Source of the DNA: Beijerinckia mobilis
GTDB lineage: Bacteria; Pseudomonadota; Alphaproteobacteria; Rhizobiales; Beijerinckiaceae
NCBI RefSeq assembly: GCF_000745425.1
Contig: NZ_JQJH01000016.1
Span: 1 to 64,000, forward strand
Length of the DNA stretch: 64,000 bases
Reading direction: 5' to 3'
Shown here: in pieces, positions 30,148-40,055 of the stretch
Layout: the number at the start of each line of letters is the position of its first letter
Numbering within the stretch: the stretch's first letter is position 1
The notes under the pieces: model-generated
What the model was told of the DNA's origin: nothing
Seen by the model: the letters and a program-made list of their open reading frames with translations, nothing else
Databases searched by the model: none
Translations under genes and position numbers: made by a program

Positions 30148-31938
30148 ATGACGAAGTTTCCTGCGGCAAAATGTCGCTTTTTTTTCGCAGGCGCACGAGG
30201 CGATCTTCCACCGCTTGCCCGCATGAAAGCCTTTGCCGCAAATCAGTCTGTCTTCAAGACGCGGGTCGATTTAAAGGCTTTATGCACAAACCCTTTTTCC
30301 GCATTGAGCCTCGCCCTGATCCTCGGAAGCATCGCCGCTGATTCCGGACTGGTTTCGTCCGCCGAGGCACGCCTGCGCCATGCCCATCATTCTCATGCTG
30401 CGCTGCACCATCGTTCTACTGCAGCGCACCATCGCCCGCATGCTACGTCATCGGGCGATTCCCTCGGCGTGCCCGCCTCCATCGCGGCGATTGTCGTGGA
30501 TGCCAATTCCAGCCACACGCTCTATGCGCGAAGCGAGCACGAATTGCGTCACCCGGCCTCGATCACCAAGGTCATGACGCTTTATCTGCTGTTCGAGCAA
30601 TTGGAGAAGGGCCGTCTGCATCTCGACAGCAGGTTGCCGGTCTCTCGTCACGCGGCTGCCCAGAAACCGACCAAGCTCGGTCTGCATGCCGGGGCGACGA
30701 TTAGCGTCGACGATGCCATCAAGGCTATCGTTACGCGCTCCGCAAATGATATGGCTGTGGTGATCGCTGAGGCAATCGGCGGAGAGGAAGGGACATTTGC
30801 GGATTTGATGACCCGCAAGGCCCATCAATTGGGCATGAGCCGGACGCATTTCGAAAATGCTTCCGGTCTCCCAAACGATGCCCAGGTGACGACCGCACAT
30901 GATCTCGCCATTCTGGGACGTGCCATTCAGGATCGCTTTCCGCAATATTTCCCTTATTTCTCCACTCACGTCTTCAATTATGCGGGCCAGTCAATCCGCA
31001 ACCACAACCATTTGCTCGAGCAGGTTTCCGGCGTCGATGGAATCAAGACCGGCTATACCCAGGCGTCGGGCTTTAATCTCCTGACCTCCGTCAAACGTGG
31101 AGGCCGTTCCCTCGTCGCCGTCGTCCTGGGTGGCGCGAGCGCTGCCGGCCGCGACCGCATCATGGCCCGGCTGATCGAAAACCAGATCAGCAATGGTACG
31201 ACCTTCCGTACCGCCGGTCTGTTGACGGAGAACACCGCGCATGACCGGCTGGTGAATTCCGGAGAGGAATTGCCGCCTGAATTGCGGCGCATCAATATAC
31301 CCATGCCCCCACGCGCCAGCTTGCTGGGAGACGACAGAACGGCGAACAGCAAGACTGACCCGTCACCAGAGCCCATCCGTGTCGCATCGGCGAGCAACGA
31401 GGTCCCAATTGTAAAGCCGCGTCCAGCTTATGTCGCCGGGACCCCTTCCCTTCCCGACCGCTCTGCCGGTGAACAGATCGCATCGAAATCCACCGATGGC
31501 TCGACCGCACATGCAGCCGCATCCACCGGCACGACGAAAGCGGCGGTCACGCCGGCGTCTGGCCGGTATGCCCGTGCTGAATTGACGCAAATTCTGAAGG
31601 CCGAAATGACCAAAGCGGCCCGCAGCGAATCCAGCGAGAGTGCGGCCGACAAAGCGGAGGAGGCACAAAGTCTCGCGAATTCGGCAGTCGCGCCTCGCGG
31701 CTGGGTGATCCAGATCGGCGCCACAAGCGATTTGGATCAGGCGACGGCTCTCTTGTCCCGCGCCAAGACGAAAGGCTCCAAGGCTCTGGCCAAGGCGCAG
31801 CCCTATACCGAAAAGATTCACAAAGGGTCCGAGACGCTCTATCGCGCGCGTTTTGTCGGACTGGGTGCCGAAAGCGCGGAAGAGGCCTGCAAGACCCTGA
31901 AACGCTCAGGCTTTTCTTGCTTCGCAACAAAAAATTAA
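30148..31938 (+). CDS. D-alanyl-D-alanine carboxypeptidase with SPOR domain
   Basis: A 596-residue S11-family penicillin-binding protein that trims the terminal D-Ala from peptidoglycan stem peptides. The catalytic motifs are S-I-T-K at 138-141, S-A-N at 198-200 and K-T-G at 300-302. A signal segment (SALSLALILGSIAAD) ends near residue 73 and is followed by a His-rich stretch. After a long disordered linker the last ~80 residues form a SPOR domain (RGWVIQIGATSDLDQA...SCFATKN), which binds denuded glycan at division sites. GAGGG lies 6 bases before the chosen ATG; 30127 and 30223 are alternatives. Confidence 0.88.
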   Translation: MTKFPAAKCRFFFAGARGDLPPLARMKAFAANQSVFKTRVDLKALCTNPFSALSLALILGSIAADSGLVSSAEARLRHAHHSHAALHHRSTAAHHRPHATSSGDSLGVPASIAAIVVDANSSHTLYARSEHELRHPASITKVMTLYLLFEQLEKGRLHLDSRLPVSRHAAAQKPTKLGLHAGATISVDDAIKAIVTRSANDMAVVIAEAIGGEEGTFADLMTRKAHQLGMSRTHFENASGLPNDAQVTTAHDLAILGRAIQDRFPQYFPYFSTHVFNYAGQSIRNHNHLLEQVSGVDGIKTGYTQASGFNLLTSVKRGGRSLVAVVLGGASAAGRDRIMARLIENQISNGTTFRTAGLLTENTAHDRLVNSGEELPPELRRINIPMPPRASLLGDDRTANSKTDPSPEPIRVASASNEVPIVKPRPAYVAGTPSLPDRSAGEQIASKSTDGSTAHAAASTGTTKAAVTPASGRYARAELTQILKAEMTKAARSESSESAADKAEEAQSLANSAVAPRGWVIQIGATSDLDQATALLSRAKTKGSKALAKAQPYTEKIHKGSETLYRARFVGLGAESAEEACKTLKRSGFSCFATKN

Positions 31939-32434
31939 AACCGGCTTGGATCATCCCCATTCGGATCATCCACAGAGAACCACTCAATTTCCGGGCGCGT
32001 CGCGGCTAGCAGCACGTCCGGAAAATGCATGCACTCAACCAGCAGAGCAAAGCGCTTCAATGTCGAACTCAACGTCAGGACCCGTTGCGACAGGGTCCGT
32101 TGAGGGGGGCTCACCCTGAATTTCCGGTGGGCATTAACATAAAATTCTCAGTAGAAAGAAAATATAAATCCTTTCTCGTCATAATGGCTTCGATCGCAAT
32201 GGATCGATAAATAGCATCGATCGAAGGTATAGATGCTTTTATTACCTGCTCTCGATCGAGCATGACTTGTTGCGCGTGGTCCGCTCATAGATTTGGCTTC
32301 TTCTCGCGGCCATTCTCAAGACGGGCAGCGGCTCTCAAACCCCTATGTTTGATCGCATCAGGTCGCGAGCAAAGAGACTGGTATCGATCGTTTCGCGATG
32401 GTTTTTTCCGATCCTGTACCGCACCTGCAATGGA
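31939..32434. other. Intergenic region between convergent genes
   Basis: About 500 bases. GATCGA-type words recur around 32190-32260, but I see no gene or ordered repeat. Confidence 0.4.
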
Positions 32435-33151
32435 CTAAGCCTGATGACGCCGCATCAGAATATCTCTGGCCTCATTGACCCTCGCCGCCAGATCAGTCGT
32501 CCCTCCAAGATCCGGATGCAGTTTTTTCATAAGCATGCGGTGCGCACGAACCAGGTCCTCACGCGTGGCACCCTTCTTAAGCCCCAGAATCTCATAAGCT
32601 TCATCTTCGGACATCGCGCCATCGCTCGCCGCCGCATGCCGCGTGTTTCGTTCACCCTCACCTGCTGCACGCCATCGGGAAAATCGGCTGTCGAAATAAG
32701 CTTCCAGTAAACGGGCACCGGCAGGATCATTGGCGAGGCAGAAATGATATAAAGCCTCGCAAGTCGGCCAGCTTTGCCGGTCGAGCCATTGCCCTTCATT
32801 CGGTCCGGCGAGGATCAAGCCGCGAATAGTGCCGGTCGTATGGTCGATTTCCATTTCGATCATCGCCGAACGCAGCCTCGAGATTCTTCCGGTCTTTCTC
32901 GAGCGGGAAGAATGGCCCTCAATCTTCTTTTCTTTATAGAGAGAAGCATAAAGACCGAAACCCAAAGCCGCGACAACCAGCGCGAAATCGAACCTTCCGC
33001 GAAGCATCAGGAGCAGCGCCAGGGCAAAGAAAAGCGTCGCTACGATTTGTTTCATCAAGCGTATACGAGCAGCAGGTTCAGCACGCACAAATTTCTGACG
33101 GAGGACCAAGCCCGTCAAAATAATAAGAAGCCCCGCTAAAACAAAAAGCAT
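32435..33151 (-). CDS. Membrane-anchored J-domain protein
   Basis: A 238-residue protein with two N-terminal membrane segments (about residues 2-18 and 36-68), a soluble middle (QSWPTCEALYHFCLANDPAG) and a C-terminal J domain. The J-domain HPD tripeptide lies in MKKLHPDLGGTT. J domains stimulate Hsp70 ATPase, so this may recruit DnaK to the membrane, somewhat as Tim14/Pam18 does in mitochondria. The ATG at 33151 follows GGGG by 6 bases; a GTG at 33163 is an alternative. Confidence 0.82.
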   Translation of the reverse strand: MLFVLAGLLIILTGLVLRQKFVRAEPAARIRLMKQIVATLFFALALLLMLRGRFDFALVVAALGFGLYASLYKEKKIEGHSSRSRKTGRISRLRSAMIEMEIDHTTGTIRGLILAGPNEGQWLDRQSWPTCEALYHFCLANDPAGARLLEAYFDSRFSRWRAAGEGERNTRHAAASDGAMSEDEAYEILGLKKGATREDLVRAHRMLMKKLHPDLGGTTDLAARVNEARDILMRRHQA

Positions 33152-33487
33152 GGCCTGCCCCACGGCATATGAAAACCATTCGCATCACACCATAAATGAC
33201 CGGCCATGAGCCAATTCCACCGGAAAAACAAGCGGGCGGAAAATATATCATACTCACGAAACTGGTCGGCGCGGCAGAATAGAATATCCTCGATCAAATA
33301 GGCAGAATTTTTGAAATGCCCTCCGGCTTTATCGAAAAGACCGGCAGCCGGCAGCGCATCGATAGCGGCAACGCTGGCGCTCCTCGCCTTTCCCAGAGCA
33401 CCAGGAAAGACGACCTTCGCGACAAACAATGCAGTGCGCGGCGATAAGAAGCACATCGTTCACGCCGCGAGAGGTTCGGGCAAGGCT
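33152..33487. other. Intergenic region
   Basis: About 340 bases between two minus-strand genes; no supported gene or structure. Confidence 0.4.
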
Positions 33488-34141
33488 CTAAACGGCCTCA
33501 TATTTTTCTATAAACCAGCTTTCCTGCGCCGCGCCCTGCTCCCAATCGCGCCACGCAGGAAGGGCCATCATCGCTTCCATGTAGTCTCGGGTCGGAGCGG
33601 AGACCGGGACCTCATAGATGTGGAAGCGATTGACGATCGGAGCGAACATAGCGTCAACTGCACTGAAGGCGCCCGCCAAAAATGGCCCATCCTGCCCAAA
33701 GCGCCCACGCATCCTCGCAAAAGCCTCTTCCAATCGCGCAACTTCCGCAACGACTTCCGGAGTCAATTCCTTTGCCGCAGGTTTACGCCGCATGTTCATC
33801 GGCAGCTGGCCACGCGTGCGAAGAAATCCCGAATGCATTTCAGCAGCAAAAGAGCGGGCTTCGGCGCGCGCCTTTTCATCACGCGGCCAGACGGCCAAGT
33901 CAGGAAACTTTTCTGCTATATATTCGATGATCGCGAGAGAATCCCAGATGACGAGATCATCAGCATGCAGGACAGGGCATTTGCCGGTTGGTGAGTAGCG
34001 CAGAAAAATCTCTGTCGTATCAGCCTGACCAAGCGGAAGCGTAATGTCCTCGAAGGCGATGCCAAAGTGCCGCATTAAAATCCAGGGCCTGAACGACCAG
34101 GAGGAATAGGCCTTATTGGCGATGATCAATGTTAAGGGCAC
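33488..34141 (-). CDS. Glutathione S-transferase family protein
   Basis: A 217-residue GST: thioredoxin-like N-terminal domain (LIIANKAYSSWSFRPWILM, SPTGKCPVL, IWDSLAIIEYIAEKFP) and an all-helical C-terminal domain. The SSWS motif near residue 12 offers the serine that usually activates glutathione in zeta/beta-like classes. The start is a GTG at 34141 with GGAG 6 bases upstream; a GTG at 34168 lacks such a site. Substrate unknown. Confidence 0.88.
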   Translation of the reverse strand: MPLTLIIANKAYSSWSFRPWILMRHFGIAFEDITLPLGQADTTEIFLRYSPTGKCPVLHADDLVIWDSLAIIEYIAEKFPDLAVWPRDEKARAEARSFAAEMHSGFLRTRGQLPMNMRRKPAAKELTPEVVAEVARLEEAFARMRGRFGQDGPFLAGAFSAVDAMFAPIVNRFHIYEVPVSAPTRDYMEAMMALPAWRDWEQGAAQESWFIEKYEAV

Positions 34142-34247
34142 GGAAGTCTCCAGCTGACATCTCGGCACGCCGGCCCGAGCAAATCTGAAAATAGCCTCGT
34201 GGAATCGGCTCCGCGATCAGAAACGACCACCGTCACTATCCAATACG

Positions 34248-35042
34248 CTATGGCGCGGGAAACAAAGCAGTGGTCTTGCCGGTCAGATAATAGACGACGA
34301 GCCCGATCCATTCCCGGATACTTGAATCGAGCGTCTGCATCCGCTCCTGCACCGTCGCATAAGTCGTCCAATCGAGATCATTGCCGAAGGTCCGATAATC
34401 GGCGTTGTAAGGAATGACGTCGAATCCGACTTTGCGAAAAATACCGACAGATCGCGGCATATGGACTGCTGACGTCACCAGAAGATAAACCTCTCCCGGC
34501 TTAGGCTTCACCAGATCACGGGTGAAGACGGCATTCTCCCACGTATTGCGGGACTCTTCCTCGAATTCCATCCTCTCCGGAGGAACGCCAAGGTCGAGCC
34601 ATAATTGACGCACGGTGGTCGATTCGACCGGCACATTTCGGTTCAGCGTTCCATTGCCGCCCGTAAAGATCAGTTTCGCTTCCGGAAACATCCTCGACAA
34701 AGTGACCCCACTGGTCAGACGCGATCCGGAAGCCGCCAGCACCGGCACGCCGCGAGTCTGCGCACGCCAGGGATCGAGCGCACCGCCAAGCACGATAATG
34801 CCGGTGGGATGAATTTCGTGAAGATTGGGATTAGGAAACCGGTCTTCGAGCGGCCTCATCACCAGCGTCGGCAGGGGAGTCAGAAAGGCTATCGCCATCA
34901 GGAGAATCGCCGCCGCGACCAGCCGGCGGCCGGTGTCCTTCCACCAGGTACAGGTCAGTATAAGACCGACAAGAGCAAGCAGAAGCAGGAAATTGCCGGG
35001 CTCCGCGAGAGTCCAGAAAATCTTCGACAGAACGAAGAACAT
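34248..35042 (-). CDS. YdcF/ElyC-like DUF218 membrane protein
   Basis: A 264-residue protein with two N-terminal membrane segments (about residues 15-32 and 38-57) and a DUF218 domain (GIIVLGGALDPWRAQTRG, KLIFTGGNG, VTSAVHMPRSVGIFRKVGF). ElyC of E. coli, a relative, affects envelope integrity and lipid-carrier metabolism; the reaction is unknown. It probably acts on the periplasmic side. Confidence 0.82.
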   Translation of the reverse strand: MFFVLSKIFWTLAEPGNFLLLLALVGLILTCTWWKDTGRRLVAAAILLMAIAFLTPLPTLVMRPLEDRFPNPNLHEIHPTGIIVLGGALDPWRAQTRGVPVLAASGSRLTSGVTLSRMFPEAKLIFTGGNGTLNRNVPVESTTVRQLWLDLGVPPERMEFEEESRNTWENAVFTRDLVKPKPGEVYLLVTSAVHMPRSVGIFRKVGFDVIPYNADYRTFGNDLDWTTYATVQERMQTLDSSIREWIGLVVYYLTGKTTALFPAP

Positions 35043-35250
35043 CGTAAATCCTGATGTTCGAGCGGAACCGGTTTCCCGCTTCGCTCAAGCAAACGATGGG
35101 TGGCTTCAAAACGGAGGCGGGATCCGACCGAGCGAATCCGGCCGTTCTGCTATGGGCCAGACCTTGACTGTTTGCAAGCCTGGCACGGCCATCGTTTACA
35201 CTTCAACCCGAACGAGACCATTCTCTCGGAGGATCACGGCTGACGGGGAT

Positions 35251-35466
35251 TCATTCATCAGCACTTTCTTCCCCTTCCGGCGATGGCACCGAAGACGAAT
35301 CACCGGCCACGACATAGCTGCCACTCAGCCAGCGGTGCAGATCAATATCGGCGCACCGTTTGGAACAGAACGGACGATAGGACACCATCTGCGGTTTCCC
35401 GCAGATCGGGCATGGCCGGGAAGACGCTGCTTCCTGTCCTTTATTGGTCTCGTCTTTCGCCTTCAT
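35251..35466 (-). CDS. yacG: DNA gyrase inhibitor/zinc protein YacG
   Basis: A 71-residue zinc-ribbon protein with C19-x2-C22 and C34-x3-C38 in RPCPICGK and [16 protein letters not shown], the YacG signature. YacG of E. coli binds GyrB and inhibits gyrase. The ATG at 35466 puts the zinc motif at the usual distance; an upstream start would add 8 residues. It lies 48 bases after maf, a common pairing in alphaproteobacteria. Confidence 0.9.
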   Translation of the reverse strand: MKAKDETNKGQEAASSRPCPICGKPQMVSYRPFCSKRCADIDLHRWLSGSYVVAGDSSSVPSPEGEESADE

Positions 35467-35514
35467 GGATCGCTCGACTGCATAGGCCAAAGAGACGTGG
35501 CGGCGAATATAGAA

Positions 35515-36210
35515 TTAAGCAAGCCCCGTCTTCCATCCCGCATGAACAGGAAAGCCCTCACCCGCCAGCAAGGCCATAGTCTCGTATAAAGGCAGTCCGA
35601 CAACGCTGGGATAGGAACCGGACAGTTTGAGAACGAAGGCACCGGCCAGACCCTGAATCGCATAACCGCCAGCCTTGCCGCGCCATTCTCCGGATTCAAG
35701 ATAAGCCTCGATCTCGCGGCGCGACAGGCGTTTGAAACGGACACGCGTCTCCACGAGCCTATGCCGCGCGCCGCCATGCGGCGTGATCAGGGTGACGCCT
35801 GTATGCACCCGGTGGGCGCGTCCGGATAAAAGTTCAAGGCAGGTCTCCGCCTCTTCCACCAGTTCGCATTTCGGCAGAATGCGGCGGCCAACGCTTACGA
35901 CCGTATCCGCTGCGAGCAGATAGGCCCCGACACCGTCCGCTCTTGTCTTGGCGATTGCGGCAGCCGCGACAGCTTTTTCCTCGGCGAGACGGCTCGCGAG
36001 CTTGCGCGGCAATTCCCCCTTTTCCGGCGTCTCGTCGAGATCGGCGGGAAGCAAAGCATCTGGCTCAAGACCGATTTGCTGCAGCAAGGCTACGCGGCGA
36101 GGCGAGGCGGAGGCCAATATGAGTTTCGGCCGCGCGTGCTGCCCTGCCTTGCTTTCATTTTCAGAGGCCAATTCGGAGACCAAGCAGACGCTCTCATTTT
36201 TGTCGCTCAT
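35515..36210 (-). CDS. maf: Maf-family nucleotide pyrophosphatase
   Basis: A 231-residue Maf protein, a house-cleaning enzyme that hydrolyses non-canonical or canonical NTPs to monophosphates and is linked to septum control. The motif [18 protein letters not shown] opens the domain; [15 protein letters not shown] and [10 protein letters not shown] follow. The first ~29 residues are an extra polar extension. ATG at 36210 is adjacent to a GTG at 36213. It lies between infA upstream and yacG downstream, suggesting an infA-maf-yacG transcript. Confidence 0.92.
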   Translation of the reverse strand: MSDKNESVCLVSELASENESKAGQHARPKLILASASPRRVALLQQIGLEPDALLPADLDETPEKGELPRKLASRLAEEKAVAAAAIAKTRADGVGAYLLAADTVVSVGRRILPKCELVEEAETCLELLSGRAHRVHTGVTLITPHGGARHRLVETRVRFKRLSRREIEAYLESGEWRGKAGGYAIQGLAGAFVLKLSGSYPSVVGLPLYETMALLAGEGFPVHAGWKTGLA

Positions 36211-36241
36211 CACGGCGCGGCGCCCACAAGCGGAGATCGAA

Positions 36242-36460
36242 TCATTTGAAGCGATAGGTGATGCGACCCTTGGTCAGGTCATAAGGCGTCATCTCGACAA
36301 GAACCTTGTCGCCGGTCAACACGCGGATGCGGTTCTTGCGCATCTTTCCAGCGGTATGAGCGATAATCTCATGTTCGTTTTCGAGCTTGACACGAAACGT
36401 GGCGTTGGGGAGCAATTCGACGACGACACCGGGAAATTCGAGTAATTCTTCTTTCGACAT
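36242..36460 (-). CDS. infA: Translation initiation factor IF-1
   Basis: A 72-residue OB-fold protein nearly identical in form to IF-1 ([50 protein letters not shown]). It binds the ribosomal A site during initiation. AAGGA lies 5 bases before the ATG at 36460, so longer frames are not used. It is 31 bases upstream of maf. Confidence 0.97.
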   Translation of the reverse strand: MSKEELLEFPGVVVELLPNATFRVKLENEHEIIAHTAGKMRKNRIRVLTGDKVLVEMTPYDLTKGRITYRFK

Positions 36461-36832
36461 TTGTTTCCTTGTTGCAGGCCGCCAATTGCTCAATGCTTTT
36501 CGCAATTGTGATAAGCGGCAAGATTTGTTTCAGACACCCAATGTTCAATACTGCGGAGGCGAACAATCGCATCCACAGCGTTCAGAACGATCAAAAGCCG
36601 GATCACCCACACCACCGCGGTCAAGAAACGGCTCGTGAAAGGCGCCGGCAAATCGGTCGAAGGCGCTCGACAGCGTCGATCGGCCCGTTTTGAATTCGGG
36701 GACCCTAATCGAGAATGGGGGATTTGTGAACAAGCGAAGGCCGCTGGTCGATAAGTTCGTACCTTTTCTTTATGGAGACGGTGACCGCCCGCTGTCCGAG
36801 CGTGCGTTCCGGAAACGCCGAGAGGGAATCCT
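36461..36832. other. Divergent promoter region of infA
   Basis: About 370 bases between infA and the O-methyltransferase gene. Small ORFs occur on both strands but none is supported. Confidence 0.4.
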
Positions 36833-37513
36833 ATGCCGCAGGAGCTATGGATCGAAGTCGATCATTATATCAATGATCTCTTTATAAAGCCGGACAAGGA
36901 ATTCGATACAACGCTCGAAAAAGTGCTGGCACGCAGCACAGCCGCAGGTCTGCCAGCCATCAATGTCGCGCCGAACCAGGGCAAGCTCCTCTCCCTTCTG
37001 GCACAGATGATCGGAGCACGCGCCATTCTCGAAATAGGAACCCTCGGCGCCTACAGTACCATCTGGCTGGCACGCGCCCTCCCGGCTGGCGGCTTTCTCA
37101 TCAGTCTCGAAGCCAATGCGGATCATGCCGCGGTTGCGCGCGCCAATATCGAAGATGCCGGATTTCAGGACAAAGTCGAAGTGCAGCTCGGCCCGGCACT
37201 TGAAACTCTTCCGCGGATCAAAGCTGAAGGGAAAGGCCCCTTCGACCTCGTTTTCATCGACGCCGACAAGCCCAGCACACCGGATTATTTCCTGCAGGCG
37301 CTTCAGCTTTGCCGCAAGGGCGGGATCATCATCGTCGATAATGTCATCCGTGACGGAAAGGTGATCGATAAAACGAGTACAGACCCCAATGTCCGGGGAA
37401 TCAGGAAATTCAATCAGCTGGTTGCCGCCGAACCACGGGTTACAGCCACGGCTCTGCAAACCGTAGGATCGAAAGGCTATGACGGACTTGCTCTTATTCA
37501 GGTGATCGGCTGA
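36833..37513 (+). CDS. Class I SAM-dependent O-methyltransferase
   Basis: A 226-residue member of the caffeoyl-CoA O-methyltransferase-like family (Methyltransf_3). The SAM-binding motif LEIGTLGAYSTIWLARALP and the metal-binding FDLVFIDADKP and IIIVDNVIRDG are visible. It transfers a methyl group to a hydroxyl, usually catechol-like, on an unknown acceptor. GAGGG lies 6 bases before the ATG. Confidence 0.9.
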   Translation: MPQELWIEVDHYINDLFIKPDKEFDTTLEKVLARSTAAGLPAINVAPNQGKLLSLLAQMIGARAILEIGTLGAYSTIWLARALPAGGFLISLEANADHAAVARANIEDAGFQDKVEVQLGPALETLPRIKAEGKGPFDLVFIDADKPSTPDYFLQALQLCRKGGIIIVDNVIRDGKVIDKTSTDPNVRGIRKFNQLVAAEPRVTATALQTVGSKGYDGLALIQVIG

Positions 37514-37608
37514 ACTGACTGTGCGGGAATAAGCATTGGACAATCAAGCGATTGGAATGAAACAGCCATGGTTTGGAACCATCTCATTTCGCAGCGGAAT
37601 TGGATATT

Positions 37609-39558
37609 CTAATTGAGCCATGCAGGCCGCACGCCCTTTGGTTTTTCCAACACTTTGATTGTCAGAGGATATTTACCTGTCACTTTCAGGATACCTCCGC
37701 TGAGGGAAAGAAACGGGCTCTCAATGACAGGCCGCTCGGCATAAGGCATGATCTGTCCGTCACGAAGGATTTCGGGAAGGGCTTTCCAATAGCCCGGATG
37801 TTCGACATCCGGATTAGGAATTATGAATCGAACTTCCGTATTCCCATAGCGAATGCTGGGATGTTCACGATCATACGTCGGAAGATCTGCCGTGACCCTC
37901 TCCTGAAACTCTTCAAATGAGTCCTTTTGACTCTCGACTGCAATAAAAATTGCGGTCTTCGGCTCGCGTATCTTCAGCACGATGAATTCATCATCGAGAG
38001 TTTTGGGTAGATCAATGGCCTGTTCGAACAGGCCATTGAGACTGACGAGCGCCATAAAAACTTTGTCCTTACGGATAAAAGCCAAATTATCCTTCACGAG
38101 TAGTTGATCGACGGTTTTTGGAATCCGGCACTGTACCAGTCGAAGCAGATGATCCTGATGCTGGTCACGCTCGTTCGGATAATGATCACGGCTAGTAAAA
38201 GCCTGTGTGTTCGGCCAAGGATCCTGCATCGGAATCGAGGTAAGCAACACGGCATGGTGCTCATCGAATCGCGCAGTTTGCAGAAACGGCGACCAGAAAT
38301 CCGTCGTCCAGGCATTCTCCCCGGAATTGCTGCGCCAATAAGGGTGCTGGCATTCAATCATATTGCGGGCAGCATCGGACTTGAAGGCAAGTGCGAAGCT
38401 TTGATTATGGTCGCTATAACCGAAGGGATTGAAAACGAAATTTCCCGTTGCCAGAGCGTAGTCGTGGTCGAACCATGCGTCTCCATAGGCAATCGGGAAC
38501 GTCGGATCATCCCATTTTGTGAAGGCCGGAGTCCTTACCCGCAGCGCATATCCCGTGTTGGGCAACGACCACGCCGTTTGCGGCGGGCGCCAGCCTGAAA
38601 GCGCAAGCATCAGAACAAAGTCATCACCGTGATGGTCGGCACCGGAGGGACCTCTCAGACTGAGCTTGGGTTCTCCAAAATAATACCATAGTATTTGTTG
38701 TGTTATTGCTTGGAAACTCGGCCAACTTTTATATTTTGATACGTTTAGCTCGTCAGTATTCCTTCGGGTCAGTGGAGGCAGGACAAGGCCATCAAAGGAA
38801 TCCACTTTGAGCGTCAAGACCTCAAGTGCCGCCTGTTCTTTTGCCATCTGGACAACTTCTTTATCCGCCGCAAAATCAATCAAATTCAGCAATGGGACAA
38901 GATTGACGGCGGCGTAAGTCGTCGAAAGCATTTCGTCCATACCGGATTGAAACAATCGCCAATGGCGTCTTTGCAAAAGATCTTTCAACTTTGTCATCAC
39001 CTCCTGAGAAGTGAATTTATGGCCCTTACTGTCAGTCCAGGTCCTTTCCGGAAATAATTGTGCAAGCAAATACCATGAGGATTCTTGTGTTATCATCATA
39101 TTTGAGGTTCCATGCCCGAACAATGGTCTGTGTCTCGAGACCAGATCTGAAGAAACCTCCTCCAATTGTACGTCACTGAGGCAATTTTTATATGTAAATA
39201 AATATCTAACTAATGGTGGCAGAACGAATAGCTCATCCTTATACTGACCAAGCTGTAACTTTCCAAGATCGGTCATGTATTTTGTATGATCGCTATTTTC
39301 ACAGCCGAGCTTCGATATAGCACCCAAGATATTATAAGCCTTGAATTTATCGGCATCAATTGGGGCTGCCGATGGATACATATTTATAACATTTACATGT
39401 CGATGTGCGATGCCAAGCTTAGTATCATTTACAGAGTTGACTGATATGTTCATTCCTACAGCGTCAGGATTCTTTGGATCAGCGATTACAATATCTGATG
39501 AAAACAAGATAGCTAATTGAAAATATATAACGGCAGCAGAAGAGCGGAATGTCATCAT
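37609..39558 (-). CDS. Large exported protein of unknown function
   Basis: I do not recognise this 649-residue protein. It starts with a signal peptide (AAVIYFQLAILFSSDIVIA). The N-terminal ~300 residues are helical; the rest is rich in aromatic residues and predicted beta structure (WFDHDYALATGNFVFNPFGY, HPYWRSNSGENAW). A helical toroid plus beta-sandwich, as in polysaccharide lyases, is one guess, supported weakly by the adjacent Wzy-like gene. Its 5' half is more AT-rich than the rest of the chromosome. ATG at 39558 or 39555. Confidence 0.6.
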   Translation of the reverse strand: MMTFRSSAAVIYFQLAILFSSDIVIADPKNPDAVGMNISVNSVNDTKLGIAHRHVNVINMYPSAAPIDADKFKAYNILGAISKLGCENSDHTKYMTDLGKLQLGQYKDELFVLPPLVRYLFTYKNCLSDVQLEEVSSDLVSRHRPLFGHGTSNMMITQESSWYLLAQLFPERTWTDSKGHKFTSQEVMTKLKDLLQRRHWRLFQSGMDEMLSTTYAAVNLVPLLNLIDFAADKEVVQMAKEQAALEVLTLKVDSFDGLVLPPLTRRNTDELNVSKYKSWPSFQAITQQILWYYFGEPKLSLRGPSGADHHGDDFVLMLALSGWRPPQTAWSLPNTGYALRVRTPAFTKWDDPTFPIAYGDAWFDHDYALATGNFVFNPFGYSDHNQSFALAFKSDAARNMIECQHPYWRSNSGENAWTTDFWSPFLQTARFDEHHAVLLTSIPMQDPWPNTQAFTSRDHYPNERDQHQDHLLRLVQCRIPKTVDQLLVKDNLAFIRKDKVFMALVSLNGLFEQAIDLPKTLDDEFIVLKIREPKTAIFIAVESQKDSFEEFQERVTADLPTYDREHPSIRYGNTEVRFIIPNPDVEHPGYWKALPEILRDGQIMPYAERPVIESPFLSLSGGILKVTGKYPLTIKVLEKPKGVRPAWLN

Positions 39559-40002
39559 GGCCGGGTCTCTGAGATTGCATCGAAGGTCGAGTACCGAATT
39601 TGCGTGCTTGCCTCACCAATTTACTGCGACACAACCCCTGCTCGACAAAAAAATGTGATACTCGTTTTTTCGCTAAAGCAATATTGTGCTTTCGCATATG
39701 ACACTTTATAAACGATCAAAAGCACTGGCTTGTATGACAATAGAGTTGTCAATTGCTTGATAATTTCATCAGGTAAAGAATCAACTCATATATCACTTAT
39801 GTCATCTCAAAGAAGATATTTTCCTAACTAAACATAATGTTATTTGCGCAATTAAAATAACTTAGCAGCATGTATATGTATATGTATATGCCATAATAAA
39901 TATACATTTCTATAAATAAAAATATTAAAAATAAAAACATTCGCATTTCTTGCCAGAATTTTATGAACCGATTCTATATTTTATTTACGATGGGACTTTA
40001 TA
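39559..40002. other. AT-rich intergenic region with short TATATG tandem
   Basis: About 440 bases, very AT-rich, between divergent genes. A short hexamer tandem (TATATG units) lies around 39871-39892. Promoters of both neighbours are expected here. Confidence 0.45.
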
Positions 40003-40055
40003 ATGCAGAAAGATGTTTTGCAAGACACTAATAAATATGCACCTATTTCGATGAA

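Noticed and set aside
39866-39892. TATATG tandem as a phase-variation tract
   Set aside because: It lies in non-coding DNA more than 100 bases from either start and has few units; recorded only as a minor repeat.
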